The notes beneath the pieces were generated by a model, which saw only the letters and a program-made list of their open reading frames with translations, did no database searches and was not told the DNA's origin. 64,000 bases of DNA from Paramicrobacterium fandaimingii. Lineage in GTDB: Bacteria > Actinomycetota > Actinomycetes > Actinomycetales > Microbacteriaceae. Made by a program: the position numbers and the translations under genes. Below, one piece after another: positions 16,022 to 23,800 of this stretch. Every line of letters starts with the position of its first letter. Within the stretch, counting starts at the first letter, position 1. The stretch covers positions 2,170,001-2,234,000 of the forward strand of contig NZ_CP061170.1 of NCBI RefSeq assembly GCF_011751745.2, in the 5' to 3' direction.

Positions 16022-16051
16022 AGTATGGGTTGCCTTACCTAAACATTGCAA
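16022..16051 (-). promoter_or_regulatory. Promoter of the siderophore reductase/transport operon with IdeR/DtxR-like box
   Basis: On the minus strand, -35 TTGCAA (16051-16046), an 18-nt spacer and -10 CATACT (16027-16022). A 19-nt box at 16042-16024, TTAGGTAAGGCAACCCATA, matches 14 of 19 positions of the IdeR/DtxR consensus TTAGGTTAGGCTAACCTAA by my alignment and covers the spacer and part of the -10. Iron-loaded IdeR bound here would block the promoter. The start codon is 6 nt beyond the -10. Confidence 0.75.
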
Positions 16052-16062
16052 GCGGATGCTCG

Positions 16063-16893
16063 TCAGGCTCCGTGCTCGTCTGGGTCTTGCCCCGTGCGCA
16101 CTCCCGACTCGAGCCGGCTCACTGCCTCTAGATCCTCCAGATCGAGCTCGAAGTCGAAGACGTCGATGTTCGACCGAATCCGCTGGGGTGTCACTGATTT
16201 GGGAATCACCACGTTTCCCAGCTGCAGGTGCCAACGCACAAGGAACTGCGCGGGGGTCACACCGTACTTTGCTGCGCGTTCAGCGAGAACCGGGTCGCTG
16301 AGAACCTTCCCCCGCGCGAACGGCGACCAGGCCTCGGTGACGATGCCGTGCGTTCGCGCGTAGGCGCGGGACGCCTCCTGCGGCAACCACGGATGAAGCT
16401 CGATCTGATTTACCGCGGGCACCGTGTCACTCTCGCTGGCGAGACGCTGCAAGTGGTGCGGATGAAAGTTCGAGACCCCGATCGACCGCGCCCGTCCGTC
16501 GGCGTGAAGCCGTTCCAGCGCCCGCCACGTCTCAACGTAGAGGTCACGGCTCGGCACGGGCCAGTGAATGAGATAGAGATCCACGTCGTCGACGCCAAGC
16601 AGGCGGGCACTCTCGTCGAATGCACGCAGTGTCGCGTCGTAGCCGTGATCGTCGTCCCAGACCTTCGTGGTCAGGAAGATGTCGTCCCGGGGAATGCCAC
16701 TGCGCCGAATCGCTTCGCCGACGCCAGCCTCGTTGCGGTAGAGCGCCGCCGTGTCGATGTGACGGTATCCGGCTTCAAGTGCGGTGAGAACAACATCAAC
16801 GACCTCGTCCTCCGGCACCTTGTACACGCCGAGTCCGATTTGGGGAATCGCGTTCCCTGTTCTCAGCGTGAGGGCGGGGATCGGTTCAGTCAC
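16063..16893 (-). CDS. Aldo/keto reductase
   Basis: A 276-residue NADPH-dependent oxidoreductase of the AKR5-like group. The family signature GYRHIDTAALYRNEAGVGEAI contains the catalytic Asp and Tyr; the catalytic Lys is in LTTKVW and the His in YLIHWP. Cofactor-binding IPKSVTPQRIRSNIDVFDF is near the C-terminus. The natural substrate is not known; these enzymes commonly reduce 2,5-diketo-gluconate, methylglyoxal or other small carbonyls. It starts 7 nt after the truncated SIP-like gene and so is probably co-transcribed with it under iron control, which is unusual for this family. Confidence 0.92.
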   Translation of the reverse strand: MTEPIPALTLRTGNAIPQIGLGVYKVPEDEVVDVVLTALEAGYRHIDTAALYRNEAGVGEAIRRSGIPRDDIFLTTKVWDDDHGYDATLRAFDESARLLGVDDVDLYLIHWPVPSRDLYVETWRALERLHADGRARSIGVSNFHPHHLQRLASESDTVPAVNQIELHPWLPQEASRAYARTHGIVTEAWSPFARGKVLSDPVLAERAAKYGVTPAQFLVRWHLQLGNVVIPKSVTPQRIRSNIDVFDFELDLEDLEAVSRLESGVRTGQDPDEHGA

Positions 16894-16900
16894 GACGCGC

Positions 16901-17368
16901 TCAGCTGCTCAATCGGTATGGTTCGAGTGTCACGATCCGCTCGGGATTCACGCCAAGGTCGGCAACGAGGTGCTCGTGAACCGCAGAGACTCCGCGATAG
17001 TGACCGCCGAGCCAGATGTGCGGGGTGTCTGTCGAGGCGTAGAGCATTTCGTCTGACCACGCATTCACAGCTCGGCTCATCGCTTCGCCCGTCGCGCAGG
17101 CGGCGCCGCTTCCAGGCGCACCCGACCGGGTCTGACGCGTCAGCCAGGTCACCGTCATGCGCGTCGGCGCGTCGATCACGGAGATATCGGCACCGGTGTC
17201 CACTTCGATGAAGACTCTGCCGCGAGCGCAGTAGGGAACGGCCTGCATTGCGGCCTCAAGCTCCGTCAGCGTCGACTCGTCTGCGGTGAGCAGGTAGATG
17301 TGACCGAGGCCCCGTGCGTCTCGTCGCGCGTGCGCACCGACGTTGCGGGTCCGAGTCTCGTTCATCAT
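16901..17368 (-). CDS. Half-size siderophore-interacting protein (NAD(P)H domain only)
   Basis: A 155-residue protein resembling only the C-terminal domain of SIP-family reductases: IYLLTADESTLTELEAAM, RGRVFIEVDTGADI, then IWLGGHYRGVSAVHEHLV and a C-terminal ERIVTLEPYRL. The FAD-binding N-terminal domain present in the full-length paralogue at 15080-16015 is absent and there is no sign of it upstream, because an IdeR-like box and promoter directly precede the start. Its action is unknown; it may help another reductase or bind siderophore. ATGs at 17368 and 17365 are both possible; 17368 lies 6 nt after the -10 TATACT. Confidence 0.8.
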   Translation of the reverse strand: MMNETRTRNVGAHARRDARGLGHIYLLTADESTLTELEAAMQAVPYCARGRVFIEVDTGADISVIDAPTRMTVTWLTRQTRSGAPGSGAACATGEAMSRAVNAWSDEMLYASTDTPHIWLGGHYRGVSAVHEHLVADLGVNPERIVTLEPYRLSS

Positions 17369-17372
17369 TTAC

Positions 17373-17391
17373 TTAGTATAGCCACACCTAA
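17373..17391 (-). promoter_or_regulatory. IdeR/DtxR-like box overlapping the -10 of the half-SIP/aldo-keto reductase unit
   Basis: TTAGTATAGCCACACCTAA (plus-strand reading) matches 14 of 19 positions of the IdeR consensus by my alignment. It covers the -10 TATACT (minus strand, 17380-17375), which sits 6 nt before the ATG at 17368. It also overlaps the stop codon of the upstream gene (17388-17390). Iron-dependent repression of a leaderless transcript is the natural reading. Confidence 0.7.
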
Positions 17392-17855
17392 CTTGGCTGC
17401 GGCTCGATCGAGTACCGACCGGCGATCGCTACGCGGTTGAACGCGTTGATCGCGACGATCACCCAGAGCAGAGCCGCATACTGCTCGTCGGTGAAGACCT
17501 CTGTCGCCTGTCGATACACGGCATCAGAAAGCTGCCCATCGTGAATGAGCGTCACTGCCTCGGTCAGATGCAGAGCAGCGCACTCCCTCGGGGAATACAG
17601 TCCCGCCTCAGACCACGCCGAGAGCACCGCGATGCGCTGCGGCGACTCACCGAGCTTCGCAAGCGAGCGCGAGTGGATGTCGAGGCAGTAAGCGCAGCCG
17701 TTGATCTGCGACGCGCGCAGCTGCACGAGCTCTAAGAGAATCGGGTCAAGATCGTTGTCTGCCGCGATATCGGCAACGGTGCTCGACAGCTTTTTCAGCG
17801 ACGTATACGCGTCACGATGTGTTCGAGACGGGTGAATGCGAGATGATGGGGCCAT
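17388..17855 (-). CDS. Carboxymuconolactone decarboxylase/AhpD-like family protein
   Basis: A 155-residue all-helical protein of the AhpD/CMD fold. The redox motif is NGCAYCLDIHS, a CxxC followed by the conserved His, as in alkylhydroperoxidase AhpD. These proteins act as thiol-dependent peroxidase components or remain uncharacterised. ATG 17855 is chosen over an upstream in-frame TTG because TACAGT (17864-17869) lies 8 nt upstream and no ribosome binding site exists. It is divergent from the alpha/beta hydrolase gene and lies upstream of the iron-regulated half-SIP unit, whose operator overlaps its stop codon. Confidence 0.85.
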   Translation of the reverse strand: MAPSSRIHPSRTHRDAYTSLKKLSSTVADIAADNDLDPILLELVQLRASQINGCAYCLDIHSRSLAKLGESPQRIAVLSAWSEAGLYSPRECAALHLTEAVTLIHDGQLSDAVYRQATEVFTDEQYAALLWVIVAINAFNRVAIAGRYSIEPQPS

Positions 17856-17946
17856 GCGTCTCAACTGTAGTCAGGAGGCAGCGGTGAGCACCAGCATCTC
17901 CGGTGAACGCCGCCAACCGCCGCCGCGATCGATGTGAGGAATCATC

Positions 17947-18876
17947 ATGGCAGTGACAGATCACAGCTCGGACGAATTTCGCTTTCGCGTTGAGGAGGCC
18001 GCCGAATTCGGCATCCCCCTTCCCCTTCTGCCAGCGATGCGCACGAACGATGTCGACGATGACGGCAGGCGACTGGGCATTATCCGCTATGGAACCGGCG
18101 ATCCCGAGGTGATCTTCCTTCACGGTGCCGGGCTGAACGCCCACACCTGGGATGCAACGGCCGCCTCGCTCAACGCCCCTGCCGCTGCTGTCGATCTGCC
18201 CGGTCATGGCGCCTCCGAATGGCGCGACGATGCAGACTACCGCCCCGAGACCATTGCCGCAGCACTTGCTCCGGTCATCGATCGGATCGACGGTCGTCAT
18301 ATTTTCGTCGGACAGTCACTTGGAGGTCTTGCCGCGGCGCTCGTCTCCGCGCAGGATTCCGCGACGAAGGGGCTTCTCCTTGTCGACATCACTCCTGATG
18401 TCTCGACGGGGGATGCCGCTCAGATCGCTGCGTTTCTTGCCCAATCTCGCGACTTCGCGAGTCGCGACGAGATCGTTGACGGCGCCCGTGCCGCGGGAAT
18501 CGGAGTCTCCCGGGACTCTGTCGCGCGCGGCGTCGCCCTGAACACACGAGAACAGGATGACGGGCGCGTGGTGTTCGCGCATCATCTGGCTCACCTCGGC
18601 GGACTTCAGCCCTCGCTCACCTCAGACAGAGAACGGCTGTGGAACGCACTGGAGAATCTCACTGTTCCGACGTGGCTCGTGCGCGCACGTCGCGGCATTG
18701 TGACAGAGGAGCTTGCGCGGGGATTTGCCGCGCGCCTTCCCCGCTCGCGCGTCATCGAGATCGACACAGGGCACAATGTTCAAGAAGATGATCCTGTGGC
18801 ACTCGCTCGCATCGTCGCCGAGCTCCTTCGATCGAGCGACACTCGTTCGCCCGCGCCACATCACTCCGACGCGTGA
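17947..18876 (+). CDS. Alpha/beta hydrolase
   Basis: A 309-residue alpha/beta-hydrolase-fold enzyme. Visible are the oxyanion-hole HGAG (59-62), the nucleophile elbow GQSLGG with Ser124, and a C-terminal DTGHNVQED carrying the likely catalytic His. The acidic residue is probably in the VDITPD region. There is no signal peptide, so it acts in the cytoplasm. GAGG lies 7 nt before the ATG. It is the first gene of a run of six in which each start overlaps or closely follows the previous stop, continuing into a peptide-type ABC importer; a role in hydrolysing the imported substrate is the simplest inference. Confidence 0.9.
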   Translation: MAVTDHSSDEFRFRVEEAAEFGIPLPLLPAMRTNDVDDDGRRLGIIRYGTGDPEVIFLHGAGLNAHTWDATAASLNAPAAAVDLPGHGASEWRDDADYRPETIAAALAPVIDRIDGRHIFVGQSLGGLAAALVSAQDSATKGLLLVDITPDVSTGDAAQIAAFLAQSRDFASRDEIVDGARAAGIGVSRDSVARGVALNTREQDDGRVVFAHHLAHLGGLQPSLTSDRERLWNALENLTVPTWLVRARRGIVTEELARGFAARLPRSRVIEIDTGHNVQEDDPVALARIVAELLRSSDTRSPAPHHSDA

Positions 18877-18902
18877 GCACCATCGAAAGGACCCACCCTC
18901 GC

Positions 18903-20393
18903 ATGAGAACCCGTTATGCCGTCATTGGCATCGTCGCCGCATCGGCCCTGCTGCTGAGCGGCTGCAGCGGCCAGGGCGATGGGAACAAGGGGCACGACGG
19001 CGATGCGACTGTCGCCGTCGGGCTCGTGCTTGAACCCACAGACCTCGACATCCGACGCACGTCGGGAGCCGCACTCGATCAAGTGCTGATCGACAACGTC
19101 TACGAGGGACTTGTGTCGCGCACGCCGAAGGGCGAGATCGTCGACACCATCGCGTCGTCGCACACGGTCAGCGACGATGGCCTCACCTACACGTTCGAGA
19201 TCAATGACGGCATCACGTTCCACAATGGCGACAAACTCACGGTCGACGACGTTGTCTGGTCGCTCACGCAGGTGAAAGACGACCCGGAACTGCGCGACCA
19301 CGAGCTGCTGGAGCCTGTCACGAAGATTGAGGCGCCAGACGACACCACGGTCACGCTGACGCTCTCCGAACCCGATTCGAACCTGCTGTGGAACCTTTCC
19401 GGCCGGGCGGGGCTCGTGCTCGATCAGGATGCGGACAACGACCTCTCGACATCCGCGAACGGCACGGGACCGTTCACTCTCGAGAAATGGAAGCAGGGCG
19501 ACTCGATCACTCTCGCGCGCAACGACGACTACTGGGGCGACGCCGCCGTGGTGAGCGAGGTCGTGCTCGTCTACATCGGCGACACAACCGCGGGAGTGAA
19601 CGCGGCGCTTGCGGGCGACCTCGATGTGCTGACCGCTGTGGATCCGAACCTCAGAGCCCAGTTCGACGACACCGACTTCACCGTGCATGAGGGAAAGACG
19701 ACAGACAAGTACACCCTCGCCTTCAACAATGCGCGCGAGCCCCTCGATGATGTGCGCGTGCGAAAGGCCCTGCAGCTCGCCGTCGACCACGCCGCGGTGA
19801 TCGATGCCATCGGAGGCGCCGGCGTCGAGATGGGCGGGCCGATCCCTCCGCTCGACCCGGGTTACGAAGACCTCACATCGCTGCGGCCGTACGACCCGAA
19901 GAAGGCGAAGAGCCTGCTCGACGAAGCGGGCGTCGACGACCTGTCGCTCACGCTCACTGTTCCCAACATCTACGGCACGACCGTCGCCAATCTCCTGGTA
20001 TCTGCGTATAAGGAGATCGGAGTCACACTCACCGTCGATTCTGTCGAGTTCTCCACCTGGCTGAACGACGCATACACGAACCACGACTATGACCTCAGCT
20101 TCGTCGATCACCTTGAGCCGCGCGACTTCGGCAATTGGGCGAACCCCGACTACTACTTCGGCTATGACAACGCCGATGTTCGGAAGCTGTACGCAGAATC
20201 GGTGCGGGCCACCGACCCCGAGGTCGCCGAGCAGAAGCTGAGCGAAGCAGCCCGCATCGTCGCTGAAGACCACGCGGCAGATTGGCTCTACAACGCCCTT
20301 ACTCTCACGGCGATCGGCGACGGCATCTCGGGATTCCCGACCGACTCCCCCAATGCCCGACTCGATCTCAGTTCGCTCTCTGTTTCCGCGTGA
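18903..20393 (+). CDS. ABC transporter substrate-binding lipoprotein, SBP family 5 (peptide/nickel type)
   Basis: A 496-residue extracellular binding lipoprotein. The signal peptide ends at the lipobox LLSGC. Family-5 landmarks include VYEGLVSRTPKGEIVDTIAS, YTFEINDGITFHNGDKLTVDDVVWSL and LQLAVDHAAVIDAIGG. These proteins bind oligopeptides, opines, nickel chelates or glycosides; the ligand cannot be deduced. ATG 18903 is chosen because the signal peptide starts there and AAAGGA is upstream; an in-frame GTG at 18873 that overlaps the hydrolase stop is an alternative. It feeds the permeases encoded by the next two genes. Confidence 0.93.
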   Translation: MRTRYAVIGIVAASALLLSGCSGQGDGNKGHDGDATVAVGLVLEPTDLDIRRTSGAALDQVLIDNVYEGLVSRTPKGEIVDTIASSHTVSDDGLTYTFEINDGITFHNGDKLTVDDVVWSLTQVKDDPELRDHELLEPVTKIEAPDDTTVTLTLSEPDSNLLWNLSGRAGLVLDQDADNDLSTSANGTGPFTLEKWKQGDSITLARNDDYWGDAAVVSEVVLVYIGDTTAGVNAALAGDLDVLTAVDPNLRAQFDDTDFTVHEGKTTDKYTLAFNNAREPLDDVRVRKALQLAVDHAAVIDAIGGAGVEMGGPIPPLDPGYEDLTSLRPYDPKKAKSLLDEAGVDDLSLTLTVPNIYGTTVANLLVSAYKEIGVTLTVDSVEFSTWLNDAYTNHDYDLSFVDHLEPRDFGNWANPDYYFGYDNADVRKLYAESVRATDPEVAEQKLSEAARIVAEDHAADWLYNALTLTAIGDGISGFPTDSPNARLDLSSLSVSA

Positions 20394-21343
20394 TTCGATT
20401 CGTCTTCACTCGCATTGCCCTTCTCGCGGTGGGGCTGCTCGTTGCGAGCGCACTGATCTTCGTGACGCTTCGTGTGCTGCCAGGGGACGTCGCGCAGGTC
20501 ATCGCGGGAACCGACGGAACTCCGGATCAGGTGCGGGCGATTCGAGAGTCGCTCGGGCTCGATCAGCCGCTGCCTGCGCAGTACGTCGACTGGCTTGCGG
20601 GCATCCTGACCGGAGACCTTGGCCGGTCAATGCTGACGGGAGCCACTGTGTCGTCCGAGCTTCTCGAGAAATCGCAGGTGACGATTCCGCTTGCTCTGCT
20701 CGCGTTGGCGATCGCGCTTATCATTGCAATTCCGCTCGGAATCCTCTCTGCACTCAAGCACCGCAGCGTCACCGGCTCTGCTCTGAGCATGGTGTCGCAG
20801 GCGATCGCCGCGGTTCCCGTGGTGTGGGCAGGAATGCTGCTCGTCGTGGTGTTCGCCGTCGGGCTCGGCTGGTTTCCCCCACAGGGGTTTCCTCGTGCGG
20901 GATGGGACGAGCCGGCGCGAGCGCTGTATTCGCTTCTGCTTCCCGCTCTCACGATCGGCGTTGTCGAAGGCGCGGTGCTTCTTCGTTTCATCCGATCTGC
21001 GGCGCTCGAGGCACTTGGGCAGGACTACGTGCGAACGGCGGCGGCCAAAGGGCTCACCCGCACGCGAGCGCTGATCACGCACGGCATGCCCAACGTCGCG
21101 CTCACCGTGGTCTCGGTGCTCGCCCTACAGATTGCCGGGCTGCTCGTCGGCGCGGTGATCATCGAACAGCTCTTCAATCTGCCCGGCATCGGGCGGATGC
21201 TGGTGACCGACGTCGGCAATCGCGACCTCGAGAAGGTGCAGGGAGATGTGCTCGTGATGACCGGTCTCGTGCTCGTGATCGGCACGGCCGTCGACATCGT
21301 CGCGCGTGTCATCGACCCGCGGCAGAGGGAGTCGGCGGCATGA
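20390..21343 (+). CDS. ABC transporter permease (DppB/OppB type)
   Basis: A 317-residue inner-membrane permease with six predicted hydrophobic segments. The N-terminal GDVAQVIAGTDGTPDQVRAIRESLGLDQPL region is typical of DppB (readable as PGDVAQ and RESLGLDQPL). The cytoplasmic EAA loop is DYVRTAAAKGLTRTRALITHGMPN. The GTG start at 20390 overlaps the stop of the binding-protein gene, giving translational coupling. It pairs with the DppC-type permease encoded next. Confidence 0.93.
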   Translation: MIRFVFTRIALLAVGLLVASALIFVTLRVLPGDVAQVIAGTDGTPDQVRAIRESLGLDQPLPAQYVDWLAGILTGDLGRSMLTGATVSSELLEKSQVTIPLALLALAIALIIAIPLGILSALKHRSVTGSALSMVSQAIAAVPVVWAGMLLVVVFAVGLGWFPPQGFPRAGWDEPARALYSLLLPALTIGVVEGAVLLRFIRSAALEALGQDYVRTAAAKGLTRTRALITHGMPNVALTVVSVLALQIAGLLVGAVIIEQLFNLPGIGRMLVTDVGNRDLEKVQGDVLVMTGLVLVIGTAVDIVARVIDPRQRESAA

Positions 21344-22215
21344 CGGCGATGACGTCCGTGACCAGGCGCCCCGGCTGGGTGCGCTCGCTTTTGCGCAGCC
21401 CCACCGGAATTTTCGGGCTCACGTCGACGACGATTCTCGTGCTCTGCGCGATCCTCTCTCTTCTCTGGACGCCGTATGACCCCGTGCACACGGATGTGCT
21501 TGCCAAGTGGCAGCCGCCGTCTCCGCAGCATCTGCTCGGCACAGACAACATCGGGCGCGACATCTTCAGCGTGCTGCTCGCGGGCTCGCGCGTCACCCTG
21601 CAGGTGGCAATCGGCTCGTCAATCGTCGCCGCCATCGTCGGCGTCGTGTTCGCGACGCTCGGCGCTCTCACCGCGCGCTGGTTGCGAGAGATCGTCGCCG
21701 TGTTCATTGACATTCTGATCGCGTTCCCCACCCTCCTCATCGCGATGATGCTCGCCTCGGCATTCGGCGGATCGATCATGGTGGTGATCCTCGCCGTCGG
21801 CATCAGCTTCGGCGTCAACATCGGCCGAGTCTCGCGTCCGGAGATTCGCCGTGTCTCGCGATCTGAATACGTCACGGCCGGTGTCGCCGCCGGCCTCGGC
21901 CCCGTGCGAAACCTCACACGGCACGTGCTTCCGAACGTCGCACCCGTGTTCATCGTTCAGCTCTCCTGGTGCATGGCTGTCGCCGTCCTCGCCGAGGCCG
22001 GGCTGTCGTATCTCGGTTACGGCGCACCCGTCTCAACGCCGTCGTGGGGCCGTGTGCTTGCCGAGCTGCAGAGCTACATCGGCATCCACCCGCTGTCTGT
22101 CGTGTGGCCCGGCATCGCCATCACCGTGACGGTGCTCGGCTTCAACCTGCTGGGCGATGGCCTGCGCGACGCCACCGACCCGCGCCTCGGGCGCCCGGAG
22201 GTGATCACCGCATGA
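21340..22215 (+). CDS. ABC transporter permease (DppC/OppC type)
   Basis: A 291-residue permease with an N-terminal membrane segment followed by the external HLLGTDNIGRDIFSVLLAGSR motif characteristic of DppC, and the EAA loop SEYVTAGVAAGLGPVRNLTRHVLPN. The C-terminus reads GDGLRDATDPRL as in other DppC proteins. The ATG at 21340 overlaps the previous stop (ATGA). The frame extends far upstream without a stop, but that extension is antiparallel-like GC-rich reading of dppB and is not coding. Confidence 0.92.
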   Translation: MTAMTSVTRRPGWVRSLLRSPTGIFGLTSTTILVLCAILSLLWTPYDPVHTDVLAKWQPPSPQHLLGTDNIGRDIFSVLLAGSRVTLQVAIGSSIVAAIVGVVFATLGALTARWLREIVAVFIDILIAFPTLLIAMMLASAFGGSIMVVILAVGISFGVNIGRVSRPEIRRVSRSEYVTAGVAAGLGPVRNLTRHVLPNVAPVFIVQLSWCMAVAVLAEAGLSYLGYGAPVSTPSWGRVLAELQSYIGIHPLSVVWPGIAITVTVLGFNLLGDGLRDATDPRLGRPEVITA

Positions 22216-23000
22216 GCCTCAGCATCCACGATCTCACGATCACGATCGCCGGCCGCATCGTTGTCGATCGCGTGTCGTTCGACGTCGAAGATGGGGGGCG
22301 ACTCGGAATCATCGGCGAGTCGGGTTCGGGAAAGTCGATGACGGCACTCGCCGTGCTCGGGCTGCTGCCCGAGGGTGCGACAGCGACAGGAAGCATCCGT
22401 CTCGACGGCCGTGAGCTTCTCGGCCTGCCAGACAAGGATCTTGCTCGCGTGCGAGGATCCCGCTTGGGAATGGTCTTTCAAGAGCCGCGCACCGCTCTCA
22501 ATCCGATTCGCACAATCGGGCGCCAGATCGTCGAGCCCGTGCGCATCCACGAGCGGCTCGGTCGTGCGCAGTGCCGAGAACGTGCGCTCGAGCTCGCGCG
22601 GCTCGTCGCGTTGAGCGACCCGGAGACCATGCTTGCGCGCTACCCGCACCAGCTCTCGGGAGGCCAGCGTCAGCGAGTGGGAATCGCGATTGCGCTTGCC
22701 GCCCGGCCGCAGCTGCTCATCGCTGACGAACCGACGACAGCGCTTGACGTCACCATCCAGGCTGAGATTCTCGCTCTCTTCGAGCGTGTCGTCAGCACGT
22801 TGGGAACCTCCCTCGTCTTCATCACCCACGATCTCGCTGTGCTGCAGTCGATCGTCGACACGGCGATCGTTCTTGATCGCGGCAGCGTTGCCGAGTCGGG
22901 AACCGTCAATGGGCTGCTCACCGCGCCGCAGTCCGCCACAACAAGAAAAATCGTGGATGCCGCTCGGGCGACGAGCTGGACGAAACCGGAGGCACAGTGA
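22212..23000 (+). CDS. ABC transporter ATP-binding protein (DppD/OppD type)
   Basis: A 262-residue ABC ATPase. Walker A is GESGSGKS, the Q-loop is VFQEP, the signature is LSGGQRQR, Walker B is LLIADEPTTALD and the switch His is in ITHDL. It ends soon after the switch region and lacks the C-terminal Fe-S/oligopeptide extension found in full OppD/OppF proteins. ATG 22212 overlaps the dppC-like stop. It forms the motor with the next gene's product. Confidence 0.93.
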   Translation: MSLSIHDLTITIAGRIVVDRVSFDVEDGGRLGIIGESGSGKSMTALAVLGLLPEGATATGSIRLDGRELLGLPDKDLARVRGSRLGMVFQEPRTALNPIRTIGRQIVEPVRIHERLGRAQCRERALELARLVALSDPETMLARYPHQLSGGQRQRVGIAIALAARPQLLIADEPTTALDVTIQAEILALFERVVSTLGTSLVFITHDLAVLQSIVDTAIVLDRGSVAESGTVNGLLTAPQSATTRKIVDAARATSWTKPEAQ

Positions 23001-23800
23001 CCACTCCGCTGATCCGGCTCTCTGGCGTCACCCGCGACTTCGCGAATCGGCGCGATTCTGCGTTTGCTCCGCGAACCGTGTCGCATGCTCTGCAGAGCAC
23101 AAACCTTGAGATCGAGGAAGGCCGATCGATCGGCATCATCGGCGAGTCGGGTTCAGGAAAGTCGACGCTGGTTCGCCTGATGCTCGCCCTCGATGTGCCG
23201 ACTGCGGGCACCGTGGAATTTCGCGGCCGCACCGTCACCCGAGGCAGACGGGCAACCTGGTTTCGGCGGCAGACGGGAATCGTCTTCCAAGACCCCTATG
23301 CGTCGCTCGATCCCCGCATGAGCGTTGGGCGAATCGTCGCTGAGCCCCTGTGGGGACTGCACATTCGCGGTGATCATCAGGCGCGCGTGCGCGAGGTGAT
23401 GCAGCAGGTGGGTCTGGATGCTGAGATGGCCGGACGATACCCTCACGAGTTCTCGGGCGGCCAACGCCAGCGCATTGCCCTGGCACGGGCAATCGTGCAC
23501 AATCCATGCATGCTCGTCGGCGACGAGCCGGTCAGCGCCCTCGACGTCACCGTGCGCGCCCAGATCCTCGAGCTGCTCGCCGGGCTCAAGAAGCAGCTCG
23601 GGCTCACTCTCGTTCTCGTCTCGCACGACATCGGCGTCGTTCGCGATCTCTGCGAGGAGGTGGCCGTCATGACCGATGGGCGCATCGTCGAGAAGGGAGA
23701 GACTCCGCAGGTGCTCAGCCGCCCGCAGCATCCGTACACGCAGCGGCTTCTCGACGCCGTTCCCGTGCTCGATATTCCGGATCGGCCAGCAGAAAGCTGA
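22997..23800 (+). CDS. ABC transporter ATP-binding protein (DppF/OppF type)
   Basis: A 267-residue ABC ATPase with Walker A GESGSGKST, Q-loop VFQDPYASLDPRM (typical of DppF/OppF), signature FSGGQRQR, Walker B MLVGDEPVSALD and switch VSHDIG. The C-terminal LSRPQHPYTQRLLDAVP motif is the OppF/DppF tail. The start codon overlaps the stop of the previous ATPase gene. Last gene of the six-gene hydrolase-importer operon; it meets the convergent amidase gene with no gap (stop at 23800, amidase stop at 23801). Confidence 0.93.
   Translation: MTTPLIRLSGVTRDFANRRDSAFAPRTVSHALQSTNLEIEEGRSIGIIGESGSGKSTLVRLMLALDVPTAGTVEFRGRTVTRGRRATWFRRQTGIVFQDPYASLDPRMSVGRIVAEPLWGLHIRGDHQARVREVMQQVGLDAEMAGRYPHEFSGGQRQRIALARAIVHNPCMLVGDEPVSALDVTVRAQILELLAGLKKQLGLTLVLVSHDIGVVRDLCEEVAVMTDGRIVEKGETPQVLSRPQHPYTQRLLDAVPVLDIPDRPAES

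Noticed and set aside
18861..20273. A 470-codon open frame antisense to the peptide-binding lipoprotein gene
   Set aside because: It mirrors a strong coding gene in GC-rich DNA, shows no domain, and has Arg/Val/Asp-rich low-information composition typical of antisense frames.
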